From Eutreptiella sp. 'Long Island Sound 2002' (lineage: Eukaryota; Euglenozoa; Euglenophyceae; Eutreptiales; Eutreptiaceae): a stretch of DNA of 64,000 bases. Position numbers and translations under genes: made by a program. Below are positions 11,186 through 22,908 of this stretch, in pieces. The notes beneath the pieces are model-generated. The model had not been told where the DNA came from. It worked only from the letters and a program-made list of their open reading frames with translations, and searched no databases. Every line of letters begins with the position of its first letter. Positions within the stretch are counted from its first letter, which is position 1. The stretch is taken from positions 18,881,017 through 18,945,016 of the forward strand of contig OZ038379.1 in the NCBI GenBank assembly GCA_964036045.1, in the 5' to 3' direction.

Positions 11186-12115
11186 TTGAACATCTCCACT
11201 CAACTGTCCTCCCGAACCTGGCAGATCAGAAGTGTACAAGTTCAACTTGGCAGTGTAGCCCACCCAAAGAGTGAACCGCCACTCAGAGCAGCATCTGGAT
11301 CTCACGAAGATCCAGAGCACAGAAGGGCGAATCAAAATCTGCCCAGAACAACCCTTTTAACCATGGAGGCCTTAGAGGCCCATGGTGAGGACAGCCTGCA
11401 AGGGCTCCGCAGGCGAGTCGAAGCCTCCATCGCCCGGTCGGCCTGTCCGGCCTCTTCTTCTACGGTTCTTGGAGGTCCTGAAGAACAAGAGGACCTACGA
11501 AGGAGGATGGACGAGTTTATGCTCCACGAAGAGTACCACCACTCCACCGTAGGGGGAGATGGAGAAGTACCTCTTGATGCCCTCGGGTCTCCGCCTCAAA
11601 CTGAGATGGGTTCCTTCCTTTATTCGGGGCCATCTACAGACATAGCGGACACAGTATCACTACCGGGACAACCAAGAGTACACGAGCACCCGAGAGCATG
11701 GCATCCAGACCTGCCGACAACTTCAAGGGCTCCTGCAAAGAGTCTGGATCCTCTTTGCCCAGAGCCCACCTATGGGGCTCTGGATCGCACGGCCGAACCT
11801 TTGGTCAGACTTCTATCCGGATCTGAAGACCCGGATGTGACAGCTCTGTCAGAGGCTGTCAAGGCAAAATTGGGTATCTCCGAACCCTTACCCAAGCCAG
11901 CACTACTCTCACCTTCACCCGGATTGAGCACATTGGCTGATGATCTCAAACGATTAAGGGTGTCCAGGTTGCTACCCAAGGTCACTTGCCCCAGCCCTTT
12001 TCATCCTCGCGCTAGGACATTTCCAATTGCTGAATTACAGGACGTGCCTGTGACTGAGACTGAGAAAAGAGGGCTGTCAGCCCTGGCACCCCTTGCCGGC
12101 GTATCTCCTCCCCCT
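11186..12115 (+). pseudogene. R1 gag, N-terminal half
   Basis: The frame is open from ATG 11186 and resembles residues 1-310 of the R gag at 37598, sharing PTYGALD, LLSGSEDPDVTALSEA and SRLLPKVTCPSPFHPRAR. The region is Pro/Ser-rich and probably disordered, upstream of the capsid-like domain. Homology stops at the codons for LAPLAGVSP, where the H LTR begins. The codons listed after 12116 are read-through into that LTR. Confidence 0.85.
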
Positions 12116-15100
12116 TCAAGCGGTACCCAGAACCTATGGCCCATGGCCCGGAGGCCTGTGAGCCGTCACACCCGTTATGGCCCATGGCCCGGAGGCCTGT
12201 GAGCCGTCACACCCGTGCGGAACCCGTTGACACCGGCTGTCAGCGGGATATCCCTGTTCTCTAACCCGCGAAATCTGCAATCCGATTTCTAGCCATTAAA
12301 TCGATGTGGAATTACCATAGTTTTACTGTCTTGGTCGATTTGCGGTTAGAAATCGGTGAAATACCCGATTTCTACCGCGATTTCTAATTGTCGTGAAATC
12401 GCCGCGTGACGTTGCCCGTTCCGTGCATTGCATTGGATGATTCTGTAAAACGATCTTTCTTGAAGTTAAGACTGAAACAGTCTTCGAGTGATCGGCAATT
12501 TTTTCCTTGATAGAACGCATCGCGTCCCAGATTTTCCCCAGAAAATCTGGGCGGCCGAAGGCGCTTTGAACCCCCAAGTGAAATAACAAGGGTTACGAGC
12601 GTTCAAGCGCCCAAGGACGAACTAACGTGCCTCATAGGCACTGTGTATGAGGTTTTGCCCCCCATAGTCATAGGATGAGGCCAAAGGATCCCAACTCCAT
12701 AGGCCCAAAGGGTTATTTACTTTGAATGTTTTCCAAGAAATGGGCAATCTCACGTACTTGGCGTCCAAGTACGTGTAGAAGCATCTTGAGTTGGCGTTTT
12801 CTCCCTCTTTGCTTGCCTCTACATCCGGGGCATATCACTTGTCTTCCCCGGATAGTACATATATGATCTCCATATATATATTGGCAACATATTTTGCGTG
12901 CATGCTAAAATTCGGCTTTCCGAAAGGAGGTCGATTTTCGACCAAAGCACTTGCATGCGTGTTAAGGGACCAAAGTTACTCTAGAATATAGGCACACTTT
13001 GATTCTAGGCCACTAGGTTGGGTGTAGAAGGCGAGGGTAGGGCTGTATGCCATATTTGGTGTCGTATCACGTGCCCATTTGGCGGGTGCACCATTCCAAG
13101 ACTAACCCGCCAATGGACCCCATATCGCACGAAGCCCTTTATAGTACTCCCAACCAACACTCGCAAGCCTAACCTTCGTGAAGGGACGCTTGTGGAGCGC
13201 TCCCGAAGCGATGCGTTGCGAGCAAGGTGTGTTTTTTGCAACATTCCATATTTGCATGTGCCCACTTGGGAGGCAGCGCGCGCGGCCTTCCAAAGCGCCC
13301 CAAGTGGAGCACATATGTGGAATCGAAGGTCATTGGTGTCGAGTCCTTGTGTTTAGAAGGATTGGTCGATTACTCAATCCAAGCCGAAGATATTATAATA
13401 TATTTGAGTAGTTTTCAGGGCACTTTTGCGTGTTTTTTCGCCAACTTTGCTGTTTTTTGCCCGTCATGATGTCAAGTGGCGACCGTGTATCTCAACGTTG
13501 CGCTCAATTGACATCATGACCCAAGTATATTATGAGGGTACATACTTCGGTGCCCAACATATCTTGGACCCGGCGAACAACTCCCCTTGGGCTTGGCATA
13601 CCGTGGCCGCCATGTTGGCGATTTGGGACGATCCCAAATCATGGGCTCACTTGGCGACCCTGCCATTCCCAAAACCGGAGGGGTTTGAGCGACGCCCAAA
13701 AGATATGTTGGACGCATATGACTTGATACGAATCCTATGCCACACTCTGGTCCAAGTCGGGCATGTGCCTCATTTGCCCCACCCATGAGTGTGCGCATTT
13801 TTCGGCCATTTTGAGCAATTTCCCACATTTTCTGCCCGCCGTGCACCATGTTCAGCCCCCTCGTGCACGCCGGACGCAGGGACCAATGGACCATATATGA
13901 CATGGGTGTTATGGATATTGGTCACCATGGTTCGCACACCAGGTGGGCGAAGCGGAGCAACCTTCGTTAAGGTGCTAGCCCAAAGTGAGTGTGGACAATT
14001 TTGCCATTTTGGCATTTGTGGACCCAATCGGGTTTGTCACCTTGCCGACTGGCATGCAGATCTTTGAGAGCCAAGGGCATGGGAGTCTCACTTGGATTCC
14101 CGGTGGATCGCGTATGGAATGGCGGATCCGATCTCCAAGCCGGCGTGGAGATATACTATTGGGAGTACCCCGGATTTTGGCTCATTTTGAGCAGCCAAAA
14201 TGACCCCCTTTTGGGACCCCAATTTCACCCCCCCGTGTGGTCAATTGGCGGCCCCATATCTCTATGCCCACAAGGATCCCAAACCCAATTTCAAGTTGTG
14301 CACTCAGATATAGGTCCTCGGTCCTGCCTCCTATCCTGTTGGCCATTGGCCGTGCCCTGGCCGGGCGAGCCACGCGTGGGAATGACGCCAATTTTGGTGA
14401 TTTTGGCATCATGACCCCACTTGACGAACCCGTGGTGCCCTGATGCCGGGACCTCAGAGGGACCCAGGTTGGGTGAGGGCGTCAGAGATTTCCTACTCCA
14501 AGGGCACAGGGTCAGTTGCCTCGTCCCTACCTCTGGCAGGTCCGGACGAGGGGTCAATTTTGGAGTTTTCGGAGCTAATATCAGTTTGGGCTGAAACAGC
14601 CCATTTTCAGCTACCAACACCTGGGGGATAATGGCGGGGCCTTATCTCCCGCTCAGAAGGGATTTGGGACCTGCCTTTAAGGGAGCATAGGGAGCCACTG
14701 TCGGTTGGCCTTGAAGCCTCTTGGTTCCCAGGGACTCGCCTGTGGCTGGGCGAAACACCCTCCCTTATTGGCAGGGTTTCAGGGTCCGGACTGAGCAGGG
14801 CATGGGTTGTGTTTGAGCCCCCGCCCCTGCCAGCCACTGAGAGGGTCGGACCTGGGATTGGGATACGAGTTGGGACTGAGTGTCTATTGTCCTGTGATGC
14901 CCTTACCCCAGTTCAGTCTTAACCCCATGTGTACATATCCTGATGTGTTGCTGTACATACCTTTGTGCCCTTGTTTCAGAGTGGCAAGGATCCTGAAACG
15001 CTTTGTCACATGACACGAACGTGATGATGCCCCTGTGAGCGCAGTGCTTTGCCTGCCTGCTTGCTTGTGCGTGTCCACCGCAGCGTCCCGTGGCCAGGCC

Positions 15101-15118
15101 CCCCACGGGAACGCGTCA
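12116..15118 (+). repeat. 5' LTR of H (3.0 kb)
   Basis: It matches the sequences at 50958-52494 and 57318-59712. The 3' LTR begins TGAAGCGGTACCC right after a polypurine tract; here the start is TCAAGCGGTACCC, one base off, and the end is ...ggaacgcgtca. The body contains only short frames of no recognisable content. A tandem 41-bp repeat is near its start. It is unusually long for an LTR. Confidence 0.8.
12134..12215 (+). repeat. 41-bp tandem repeat in H LTR, two copies
   Basis: Two near-identical units (ttatggcccatggcccggag... ending cacacccg) lie near the start of the 5' LTR. The 3' LTR copy has three units (50976-51098). Each unit contains the palindromic core ggcccatggcc. Confidence 0.85.
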
Positions 15119-15354
15119 AAAGCGTTTCACCGCCGCGAGGTTACCCATCCCTCGCGTGCCACTCGGGGCCACCTGAACCCCGAGTACCACGGGCTTCGCA
15201 GCGCCGCCCGGCAACAGCGCCGAGTCCGTGAAGGAGGTGTAGAGACCGGAACTCGGACATCAGCGAGTTCCTTCGGCCAACCAGCAAGGCCGCACTCCCA
15301 GCTACATCAACCGCCTCAACAGCCACCCCCAAGACCGGTCCATCGAGGGAAACG
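15119..15354 (+). other. H leader between LTR and gag
   Basis: GC-rich leader immediately after the LTR. Unlike R and G, no ggtagcagaggc-type primer site is visible here, so the primer tRNA of H is unidentified. Overlapping short frames seem incidental. Confidence 0.5.
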
Positions 15355-17802
15355 ATGGTTAATTGGCAGGAGGCGGGCAAGACGTGGCCGCAGCCCCATC
15401 CCCATGCGGTGCGCCTACTGCGTTGGTTGGTGTGGGGGCAGCACTACCGCCACAGCAACCCCCAGTGCGAAGGCGGCATCTTCGGGAGCTTCGAGCTCCG
15501 CGAGGACATGGGCACCGACCGCCTGCAGGCAGTGGAAGACTGGCTGCGGGTGGAAGGGTATGCCTACCGCTTCCGCACAAAGTGCTGGAGGGTCTGGACC
15601 CGGCCAGACAGGCCCGGCGAAGGGCTGCGCCCCGACGGGATTGACGAGGACGAGAACCCCAACGAGTACCCGTCGGGCGCCACGATCAATGTCTCCATGC
15701 GGGACATGATCGAGAAGAAATTCCCAGAGCTGGGGAACGAGCGCACGCTGCAGGGCAGAAGCAGCAGCGCGTCTCCTGGGAAGGAGAAGCGGTTCGCCGG
15801 GGACAGGAAGCGGGACAAGAAGTGGCGGGAGTACCAGGAATCCCTGGCCGCCAAAGCCGCCCAAGCCGCCAGGGGCGGAACCCCAGCCCCCAGCCCCCAA
15901 CGGGCCAGTGGCGGTCACCACCCTGGCCACACCATCCTTGGCGACTTCCTCGAAGTCGCCAAGCAGGCCAAGGCCAAGCCCCATCAGCTGCACCTGAGGA
16001 AGTCAGGCCCCAGCAGCGACGTGGAGTCGGCCCACCGCGGGAGGATGCCGGCCGACCAGGCCAGCTCCAGCAGCAGCGTCGCTCCTGACCGAAGGGACGT
16101 GGCCCGCGCGAGCGAGCGCGCCTGTGGGGTGCCCTGCAACCTTCGGGTTGCCCGGCAACGGGCCACGCAGCAGAACGCTGCCGTGGAGGGCGCCGTCGGC
16201 ATCGCCCAGGAGGAGGCCACATATTGGGGCAGAGGCATGGCCTTCCACGCCTCGACCGTGGCGGCCATTCCGGCCGGGCTCACGGCCGCAGCCGCCCAGG
16301 AGGTAGCGACTGCCCGGGTCAGGGGTGAGGTGGCGGCAGCCGCCGAGGAAGCCCGCCTGACCCAGGAGGCCATTGCCCGCAAGGAGGCCGAGGTGAAGGC
16401 GCTGGAAGAGGCGCTTGCCCAAGAGAGGGCAAAGAAGGAGGCGGAGGAAAGGGCCCACGCCGAGGCAACGGCCAAGGCCCAGGCGGACGCCGCCAGGAAG
16501 GACGCCATCGAGGCCGCGCGACGGAAGGTCGCCGAGGAGAGGGCCAGAACGGAGGCGGAGCTGGCAGCGCTGGAAGCGGAGAAGGCTCGGCTGCAGCGGG
16601 CTCGGGAAGCCGAGGCTGCTCGTGCCCGGGAAGAGGCCGAAAGGCGAGCTGCCGCAGCCACGGCCGCCGCAATGGAGGAGGCGGAGGCCAAGCTCCGCCG
16701 CGAGACTCCCCCGGGAGGATCCCGAGTGGAGACCCTTCGAAAGCTTTTCGAAGGGGACGCCTCCTCCAAGACGACGCTGGATCTGGAGGAGGTCGACACG
16801 GGCAGCAGTGGGAGCAGTGGCTCCACCGTTTACCGACGAAGGAGGGGTAAGGGGAAGACCCCCGAGAGGTCACGGAGGCCAGCGGGCGGACACCCCCACG
16901 ACTCCGACTCCTTCTTCACCGCCAGCGACGGGGAGGGACGAGGCCGCCGACATCGCCGAGGAGTGGCTGGCGGAGGAGGCGGAGACGTCCCCATGGAGCC
17001 GGAAGGTGAGGGTGCGGATCTCCCTCCTCCCTACCGGAGCTCAGAGTCTTCTGCGTGCGAGACGCCTAGGTGGGGCGAAATGGACGAGGATGAAGACATG
17101 GACTTCGGCTATACGGAGAAGCCCCCATCCTCGGACCCACCGAGACGACCCGGCGGAGACCCACCGGGACCCCCTGGGGGAGGCCCGTCAGGACCCCTTG
17201 GAGGATGCCCACCAAGTGGACCCCCCGGAGGCGGACCTCCGGGAGGGGGAGGACCCTCTGGACCGGGTGGACCCGGCGGAGGCCCTCCTGGAGGACCCCC
17301 TGGGGACCCGGACGACCCACCAGGGAACGGTGACCCATGCCACCTGGCGGTGGATTGTCCACCTCCGCAGGAGGGTCCAGTCCCTCGAGCGCGAGGTGGA
17401 CACGGGCAAGGGCGAGATGATCCGCATCGCCAGGGTCGCCGCGGGCGCGCAGAAGGACCTGGACATCGCCAAGGCGGAGATGGTCAAGATCGCCAAGGTC
17501 ACCACCGCCGCCCAGAGGGAGCTGGACATCGCCAGGGGCGAGACCAGGCTGCTGAACAAGGTCATCAACGGCCTGCAGCAGAGGTTGGACGAGCTGGAAG
17601 GCCGAGGGAGCGTCGACAGCGACCACCCACCCCTGAAGTCTGGCTCGTCGGACGACGGCTGGGGACCTGGACCAGGTCCAGGCAGAGCCCACGCCCCCGG
17701 CGGAGCCCCCAGGAGTCGCCCCAGCGCCAGTGCCCCCTCTCTCAGCGCCCCCTCTCACCACAGCACGGGCCGCCGTAACGAGCGCGTGCCGCCCGGCAGT
17801 GG
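15355..17802 (+). pseudogene. H gag, long N-terminal region with coiled coils
   Basis: The ATG at 15355 opens a long frame. Residues ~1-110 form a Trp-rich unit (RLLRWLVWGQHY, DWLRVEGYAYRF) of unknown function. Residues ~270-465 are an Ala/Glu/Arg-rich coiled coil. After an acidic stretch comes a Pro/Gly-rich linker (about 17150-17320). Inside that linker the coding sense moves from frame 1 to frame 2, because only frame 2 then reads a second coiled coil. This coiled coil has two 21-residue repeats (GEMIRIARVAAGAQKDLDIAK-like). The frame-2 sequence continues across the G insertion into 31385. The G gag has a comparable coiled-coil extension but no similar Trp-rich head. Confidence 0.7.
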
Positions 17803-20537
17803 TAAAGAAGGTCCCTACGAGGACCGGCCCCCGCTGTGCCCCTTCCGCCTGTAACCCCTGCCGATTTGCTCCTGATCAACGATTGCATTGCTCAAAATCC
17901 AAGGTTCCAAATCCAAAAATATAGAAAAAAAAATCCTCCTTCAACCCTGAATGGCAACCAGATCCCACATATACAGCAATAACCCAATTCACAATCCAAA
18001 TCAGGCTGCGGGCTTTCGTTCAGCACATCGATTGTCTCACGATGGCGGGCATGTACAAGAATTGCACCAAGGAAGAAAGCCCTGAAATTGGCATATGAAC
18101 ACCAATAAAGCAATGTTGGGGAAAGAGGTAAACATACACATTCACAGCCATAAACCCCTCATTCCCTGGACTCAAGACCTTCCCTTGACTCACCAACATA
18201 TTGCCCTGAACCAGGTCAAATGAGATGGCTGAATGCCATGTGTCACAAGTCACTACATAAACCCCAAAAATGTGTTCACTCTCAAGCCTATATATCCTAG
18301 CCCAATGGGGGAGGTGGTGTGTCATGGCCTAGAGTGGCACTCAGGACCATGCCCTACCCTGACATAACCTTGGTTGGACTTGGAGTGGAATGGGCTTGGA
18401 GATATGCCCCATGAGCTTGAACTCATAACATGCCAAAAAACTGCCAATTCACCATATTGGCCATATATCAAATATATGCTCAAAAGTGAAGTTACCACTT
18501 ATCCGAAGGCTCAAAGCATGCATGGAATCGAAGTCTAGTATTCATGGAGGATAGAGACCAAAGGCCAATGCCCATGTACATCCCCACTTTACCCTCCAAA
18601 CCCCTTCGGATATGGGCGCCACGCACTGCCCAAGTCAGCCCATGATCTTGAGACCAATTCTTGTGATCCTTCGTGCGCCAAGCCACATGGAGTACGCGAT
18701 CAGGCATAGTAGGTAGGTAGGTGCACTCGGTCGTGGAGAGGCGCCCCATGGTTCCCCCTGGCGTCGCCCCTGTGACGAACAGGAAGAGGCTTCGCGCGTG
18801 AAGAGGGGAGGCGGCTTACTTCCCGCTAGACCTGACTGTTGGCCCCCAACAAAGCGGCCCCGGGCTACGCCGGGAGGGCTGATCGCCGCCAGCGTGACAT
18901 GCTTGTCTCACCGGGAGGGTGTGCCCCCGTGCTTGCGCACGTCCCCTCCTTTGGGCGGAACCCTAGGGGTTCATCGGACTTCCTGGCGTATCCCGTTCCC
19001 AAGGCGTGCATGCACGTTCCTGGTACTAGGGTTCCGAGGCGCTTGGGTGTCGCACGCTCCGCCTCGAGTCCCAAAGCGATCAGGCATATGGTGGTGTTCA
19101 ACTCCAAAGCATATGCCAACATATGAACAACATACCATGGTTCGACTCTCCATAGGCTTCTTGCTGTTTGCCGATCAGGTAAGTACACAAAATGCAAAAA
19201 TGAGCAAAAATTGAGGACAAAAACATGAAAATATGTCCAAATTCAAAGTTGTCATGATAGTATATCTCTATGCTCACCCATGATATCCGCTCATGGTTCA
19301 GTACACAAATGATTGGAACCATTTACGAACAATTCCCCCACTTGGATCCCCAATCGGGCGCATGGAGATACCTTGGCCACTCATATCTACATGCCCCATG
19401 AAAATGGGAGTGCACCCATGGATCTCCTCTCCAAACATACCATGAGCAATACATATGCGGTAGACTTAGTCTAGCGCTTTGAATTCCACAATTGAGACAT
19501 GGGCAAAACCCTTGTCACGTATGGCTCCCCATCTCTTCGGCCACACGAAGATATATAACATGGGCGTGAGCATATCAAGACATATACCATGCATATAAAA
19601 CATACCCTCAAAAGTGGCTCCCACCATGATATGCCATGTCCCTCCATGGACATAACTTCACGTTGAAAATGCGTAGGAACCCAAGGAAAGTATCTATGCA
19701 ACCCCAACACTCATGCGGCACAGTCGAAAGTCGCATTAAAATATTCGGTTGCACGGTCCAAGAGTTATATATCACTTTATACCCTCTTGACCATTATCCC
19801 TTGCTACACCGGGCATGTGTGCGCACCAAAGGCGTTTGATGCTTCCTAAATGAACTTGAGACTAAGGCGCTTGCAACCCAACCTTCCTTATTCTCTTTCC
19901 TCACACTCGCGCGTAGATATGGTCCTTCAAAGTGGTCCCACGATTCACTTTTGTTTCCCTTATATCTCCAAGTCAAATGGGTGGCAAGTATAAGGGAAAC
20001 CTGATTCGGGCGTAGGGAAAAGAGTATGACCACTCGAAGACGACCAAATCAAGTGCGGCGATGTCGAAGTCGAAAATCCGATTTCGACATCGCGAAAAAT
20101 TCCGAATAAAATTTCGAGTGCTTATTTAGAAAATTGCGGAAGCAACGAACCCTTTGCTGATGAAATCTGACCCTTCAACGGAGTATCCGCCAAAATATCT
20201 GGAAATAACAGTTAACCAATCGGTTAACGCAAAATCGCGAGCCAACTGACAGTCGCCGATACATCGACCATCAGAACGAAAGGCTGAAAAATTACGGAAA
20301 CATTATGATAATAAAACCCTGTTGATTCCTGATATTCTGATATATAGATCTCCGCTGGCGGCGCCTCGGTACTGAATATGGCCGCTCATAGCCGGAATGG
20401 CCAAACCTATCACACTATCACATCGGGTTAGTTCAGGTGGATGGGAGAGTATGATATCAGCCAATAGCGGCTTGCCGGCACATAGATACACACCCCAAGT
20501 GACCCCAAGATGGCCACGGGGGTAGGAACCGGCTTCA
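17803..20537 (-). repeat. 3' LTR of G, enlarged by the Z insertion (2,735 bp)
   Basis: Matches 29026-31380 throughout. Subtracting the 367-bp Z insert and one 13-bp duplication leaves 2,355 bp, exactly the length of the 5' LTR. Sense termini are TGAAGCCGG...CTTCTTTA. Open frames in it are repeated in all copies but have no recognisable domain. Confidence 0.92.
18709..19075 (+). mobile_element. Z: 367-bp SINE-like insertion with 13-bp target duplication
   Basis: Absent from the other G LTR. It is flanked by perfect copies of gcgatcaggcata (18696-18708 and 19076-19088), while the empty site in the 5' LTR has one copy. One end is a gtag microsatellite (gtaggtaggtaggt); the other ends gcctcgagtcccaaa, two mismatches from a pol III B box. 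The length, long target duplication and simple-repeat end are what a LINE-mobilised SINE would show. A second copy in opposite orientation lies at 56950-57317. It is GC-rich, with open frames on both strands that I regard as incidental. The orientation of transcription is not settled. Confidence 0.8.
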
Positions 20538-20931
20538 CCCCCCTTCTCAGAGCGTTGTTACCGCTCGGAAGTCATTGAAGAGAGGACGGGAGGACCCCAA
20601 TGGGCTCCAACCCCCCCCCCCATGTCCCAAGGACACATGGTGGCCCCACACACGTCGTAGGCGTCCCCCACGCCCCAAGGGAGGGGTGAGGACACTGAAA
20701 ATCGGTGCCCTACGCCATATCCGGTCTCCTCTTGATCTACAACATGGACCAAGGGGATCAAATATAGAAAAACGTCGTCGGTCGACCTAAATAAGTATAC
20801 CACAGTGAAATATATACGTGGAGATCGAGTGAAGGGGGTAGATGGCCAGTCAAGGCCGAAAAATCCCCGGATAAACGCCCTCACCCGTCTCCTCAATCAC
20901 AGAAACAAACAAAATGCCAAGGGGGGATCCA
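20538..20931 (-). other. G 3' untranslated region and polypurine tract
   Basis: Sense-strand gagaagggggg directly precedes the LTR start TGAAGCC (20549-20538), as expected for the plus-strand primer. The rest, between the pol stop and this tract, has no coding content. Confidence 0.75.
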
Positions 20932-22908
20932 TTACGGTGCTACAGCAGCAGCCAAATGGACCAACACGTCCTTGACATCCAAAGAAATATTCTTTTTCTT
21001 CAGGTAGTCCATCCAGACCGTGGTGTACCTCGGCACAAAACTGCTCGGAGGTTCCCACGAATCCCTGGATGCGGCGAGTCCCTTCCAACGGACTTTATAA
21101 AGCCTACCCCCAGGCCTCCCCGGGTCCGGCTTGTCCGCCAGGATCTTCTCAGCGGTGAAGTCGTCGTCCTCACCCTCGTCGTCCGAGTCCACATCGCCGG
21201 CCGTGAACTCGAAGGTGACGGGACGTCCGCTGGGGTCTGGTGCTCGGGGACGAAGCTGGGTATGGTCGCGGTCCAGGATCTTGTTATCCCCCACACGAAC
21301 CGCATACACATGCTGCCCGACCTTCCGCACGATTACCCCCGGCACATACCAAGATGCCTGCCGATGCCTGGACAGGACATCCTTGTGGTGCCGCTCCACC
21401 CACACGGTGTCTTGGAGAGCATACTTCTGGACCTTTCCCTGCTTGAAGTACTTGGCCCTCTTGTCATGCTCGTCCTGAAGTGCCTTGCACACCTTGGCCG
21501 CCGTGTCGTCCGCCTCAGCCATCATTGCGTTCGCATCCCGGGCCACTTTGCCATGGTTCAACCACGGGAGAGTGCGTGACACTCGATCCCGTAGGAACAG
21601 GATGCGATGGGCCGACAGTCCAGTGGGTCCCGGAAGGTCGTGATACGCTTGGAGTACTCTCCACAGCGAATTATACCAATTCCGGCCCGGTTCGTCGATG
21701 TGCAGCTGGCGGAACTTCTCGAACATCTGCCGCCCGGCCACCTCAGCTCGGCCATTCGACCGGCTGTGGTACGCCACGGTCTTGGCGTGCCGAATACCCA
21801 TGTGCTTGCACATCGCCTTGAACCACGTCTCCACAAACTGACTGCCCCAATCGCTGCAGATGACAGCTGGGACATCGAAAATCGTCAGCCAATGCCTGAT
21901 CATGGCATTAGCGACGGTCTTGGCCTGCAGCCCCACTCCATGCTTGTCCTTCTTGTCCTTCTTCTTGGACTTCTTGCCCGGGACTGCCACGATATACCCG
22001 CTGTGCCTGTCCACCGCCAGGATGACACAGTCGTAGGTCTCTCCGTCCACGGTGACCTCAGGCATGGCGAACACATCCATGGCCACGGACTGCATAGGGG
22101 CCTCCGGTATAGCCGTATACACCGGGTTACCCGCTGTTGAGTGGTTGGGGCTCTTCGTGGCCCGACACACGGCACAGTCGCTGCAGTACCTATCCAGGAT
22201 GGCGTAGTACCCCGGAGGGAACTTGAAACGCCACTCCAGGTCCTGCTGCATCTTGTCTCGGCCAGGGTGCATGAGCTGGGCATTGTGCCAATGGTCAATG
22301 AGCTCCTCCACTGGGTTCTCGGGCACCAGCAGCTTGTCCTTGAGGAACAACTTGTCGCCATCCTCGGTCAAGCCCTCGGGCCATTCGTCGTCCGACGGGG
22401 CGCTCACGGCATTCCAGTACTTGCTCCAGTGCTCGGATGCCGCGTAGTCATCCGACCAGTCCTCTGTGAGCACCGACCTGACTAGCTCTACAGGGGCCAC
22501 CATCCATTGCTCGAGGGTTTCCTCTCGAATAGCTTGGACGCGGGCACCCCGGAACTTGGCCAGGTCCGTACGGTTTGCCATCACCACAAAGCACTTGACC
22601 CCCTCTTGCTCCATGACCTTCTCCATCTCGATGATGCGCTTGGTCTCCTCGGTCTCCTCGGCGTCGCCATGGCTGGATATGTCCATCCACGCCTTGCCCG
22701 CGGGGTAGGCCCAGCGACTGAGGCAATCTGCCACAGTGTTGTCCTTCCCCGGGACGTACACGACGCTGAGGTCGAACTTGGCGAACGTCTCATGCCATCG
22801 GGCCCTCCTTGCCGCCGGTCCCGAGGGGGTGTCGACGTGTTTCTTGTGCCAGCTCTGCAAGGACTGATGGTCCGTGCAAACCACCACCGGTTGCAATCCG
22901 ATGTAGAC
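20932..22908 (-). pseudogene. G pol C-terminal part: RNase H end, integrase, chromodomain
   Basis: The sense order is end of RNase H (CTDHQSLQSWHKKHVDTP, then GKDNTVADCLS with its Asp), a zinc region (HWHNAQLMHPG ... CSDCAVC), and an integrase core with D (AMDVFAM), D (CSDWG) and E (NGRAEVAG). The last two are separated by 35 residues, giving a classical D,D35E. After this come a Lys-rich tail, a Trp/Val-rich module and a chromodomain (FTAEKILADKP ... YKVRWKG ... SWEPPSSF). Stop TAA is at 20934-20932. A 1-nt deletion near 22908 puts this frame out of register with the RT part. Otherwise the domains look intact. Confidence 0.88.

Larger units (their letters stand above)
10391..12115 (+). mobile_element. 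R1: 5' part of an R-family Ty3/gypsy element
   Basis: LTR, PBS and the N-terminal ~310 codons of gag are in order on the plus strand. The element is interrupted at 12115 by H. The downstream part of the same gag reappears at 59713-60143, immediately after H ends, so the most economical reading is one R1 copy split by H. Its remaining body lies beyond G2, outside the window. Confidence 0.75.

Noticed and set aside
12116-12121. Clean target duplication for H
   Set aside because: Left flank cccct and right flank ctaac (or tcact) do not match; not claimed.
12116-15118. H LTR as a DNA transposon inserted in gag
   Set aside because: A polypurine tract precedes the copy at 50958, copies flank the gag-pol body, and no terminal inverted repeats are present.
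16415-17339. Frame-2 open reading frame parallel to the H gag coiled coil
   Set aside because: Arg/Pro-rich shadow of the GC-rich coiled-coil sequence; only the part after ~17340 carries coiled-coil sense.
17892-20033. Short frames repeated in the G LTRs as conserved genes
   Set aside because: They recur only because the LTR recurs; no domains, and stops or changes differ between copies.
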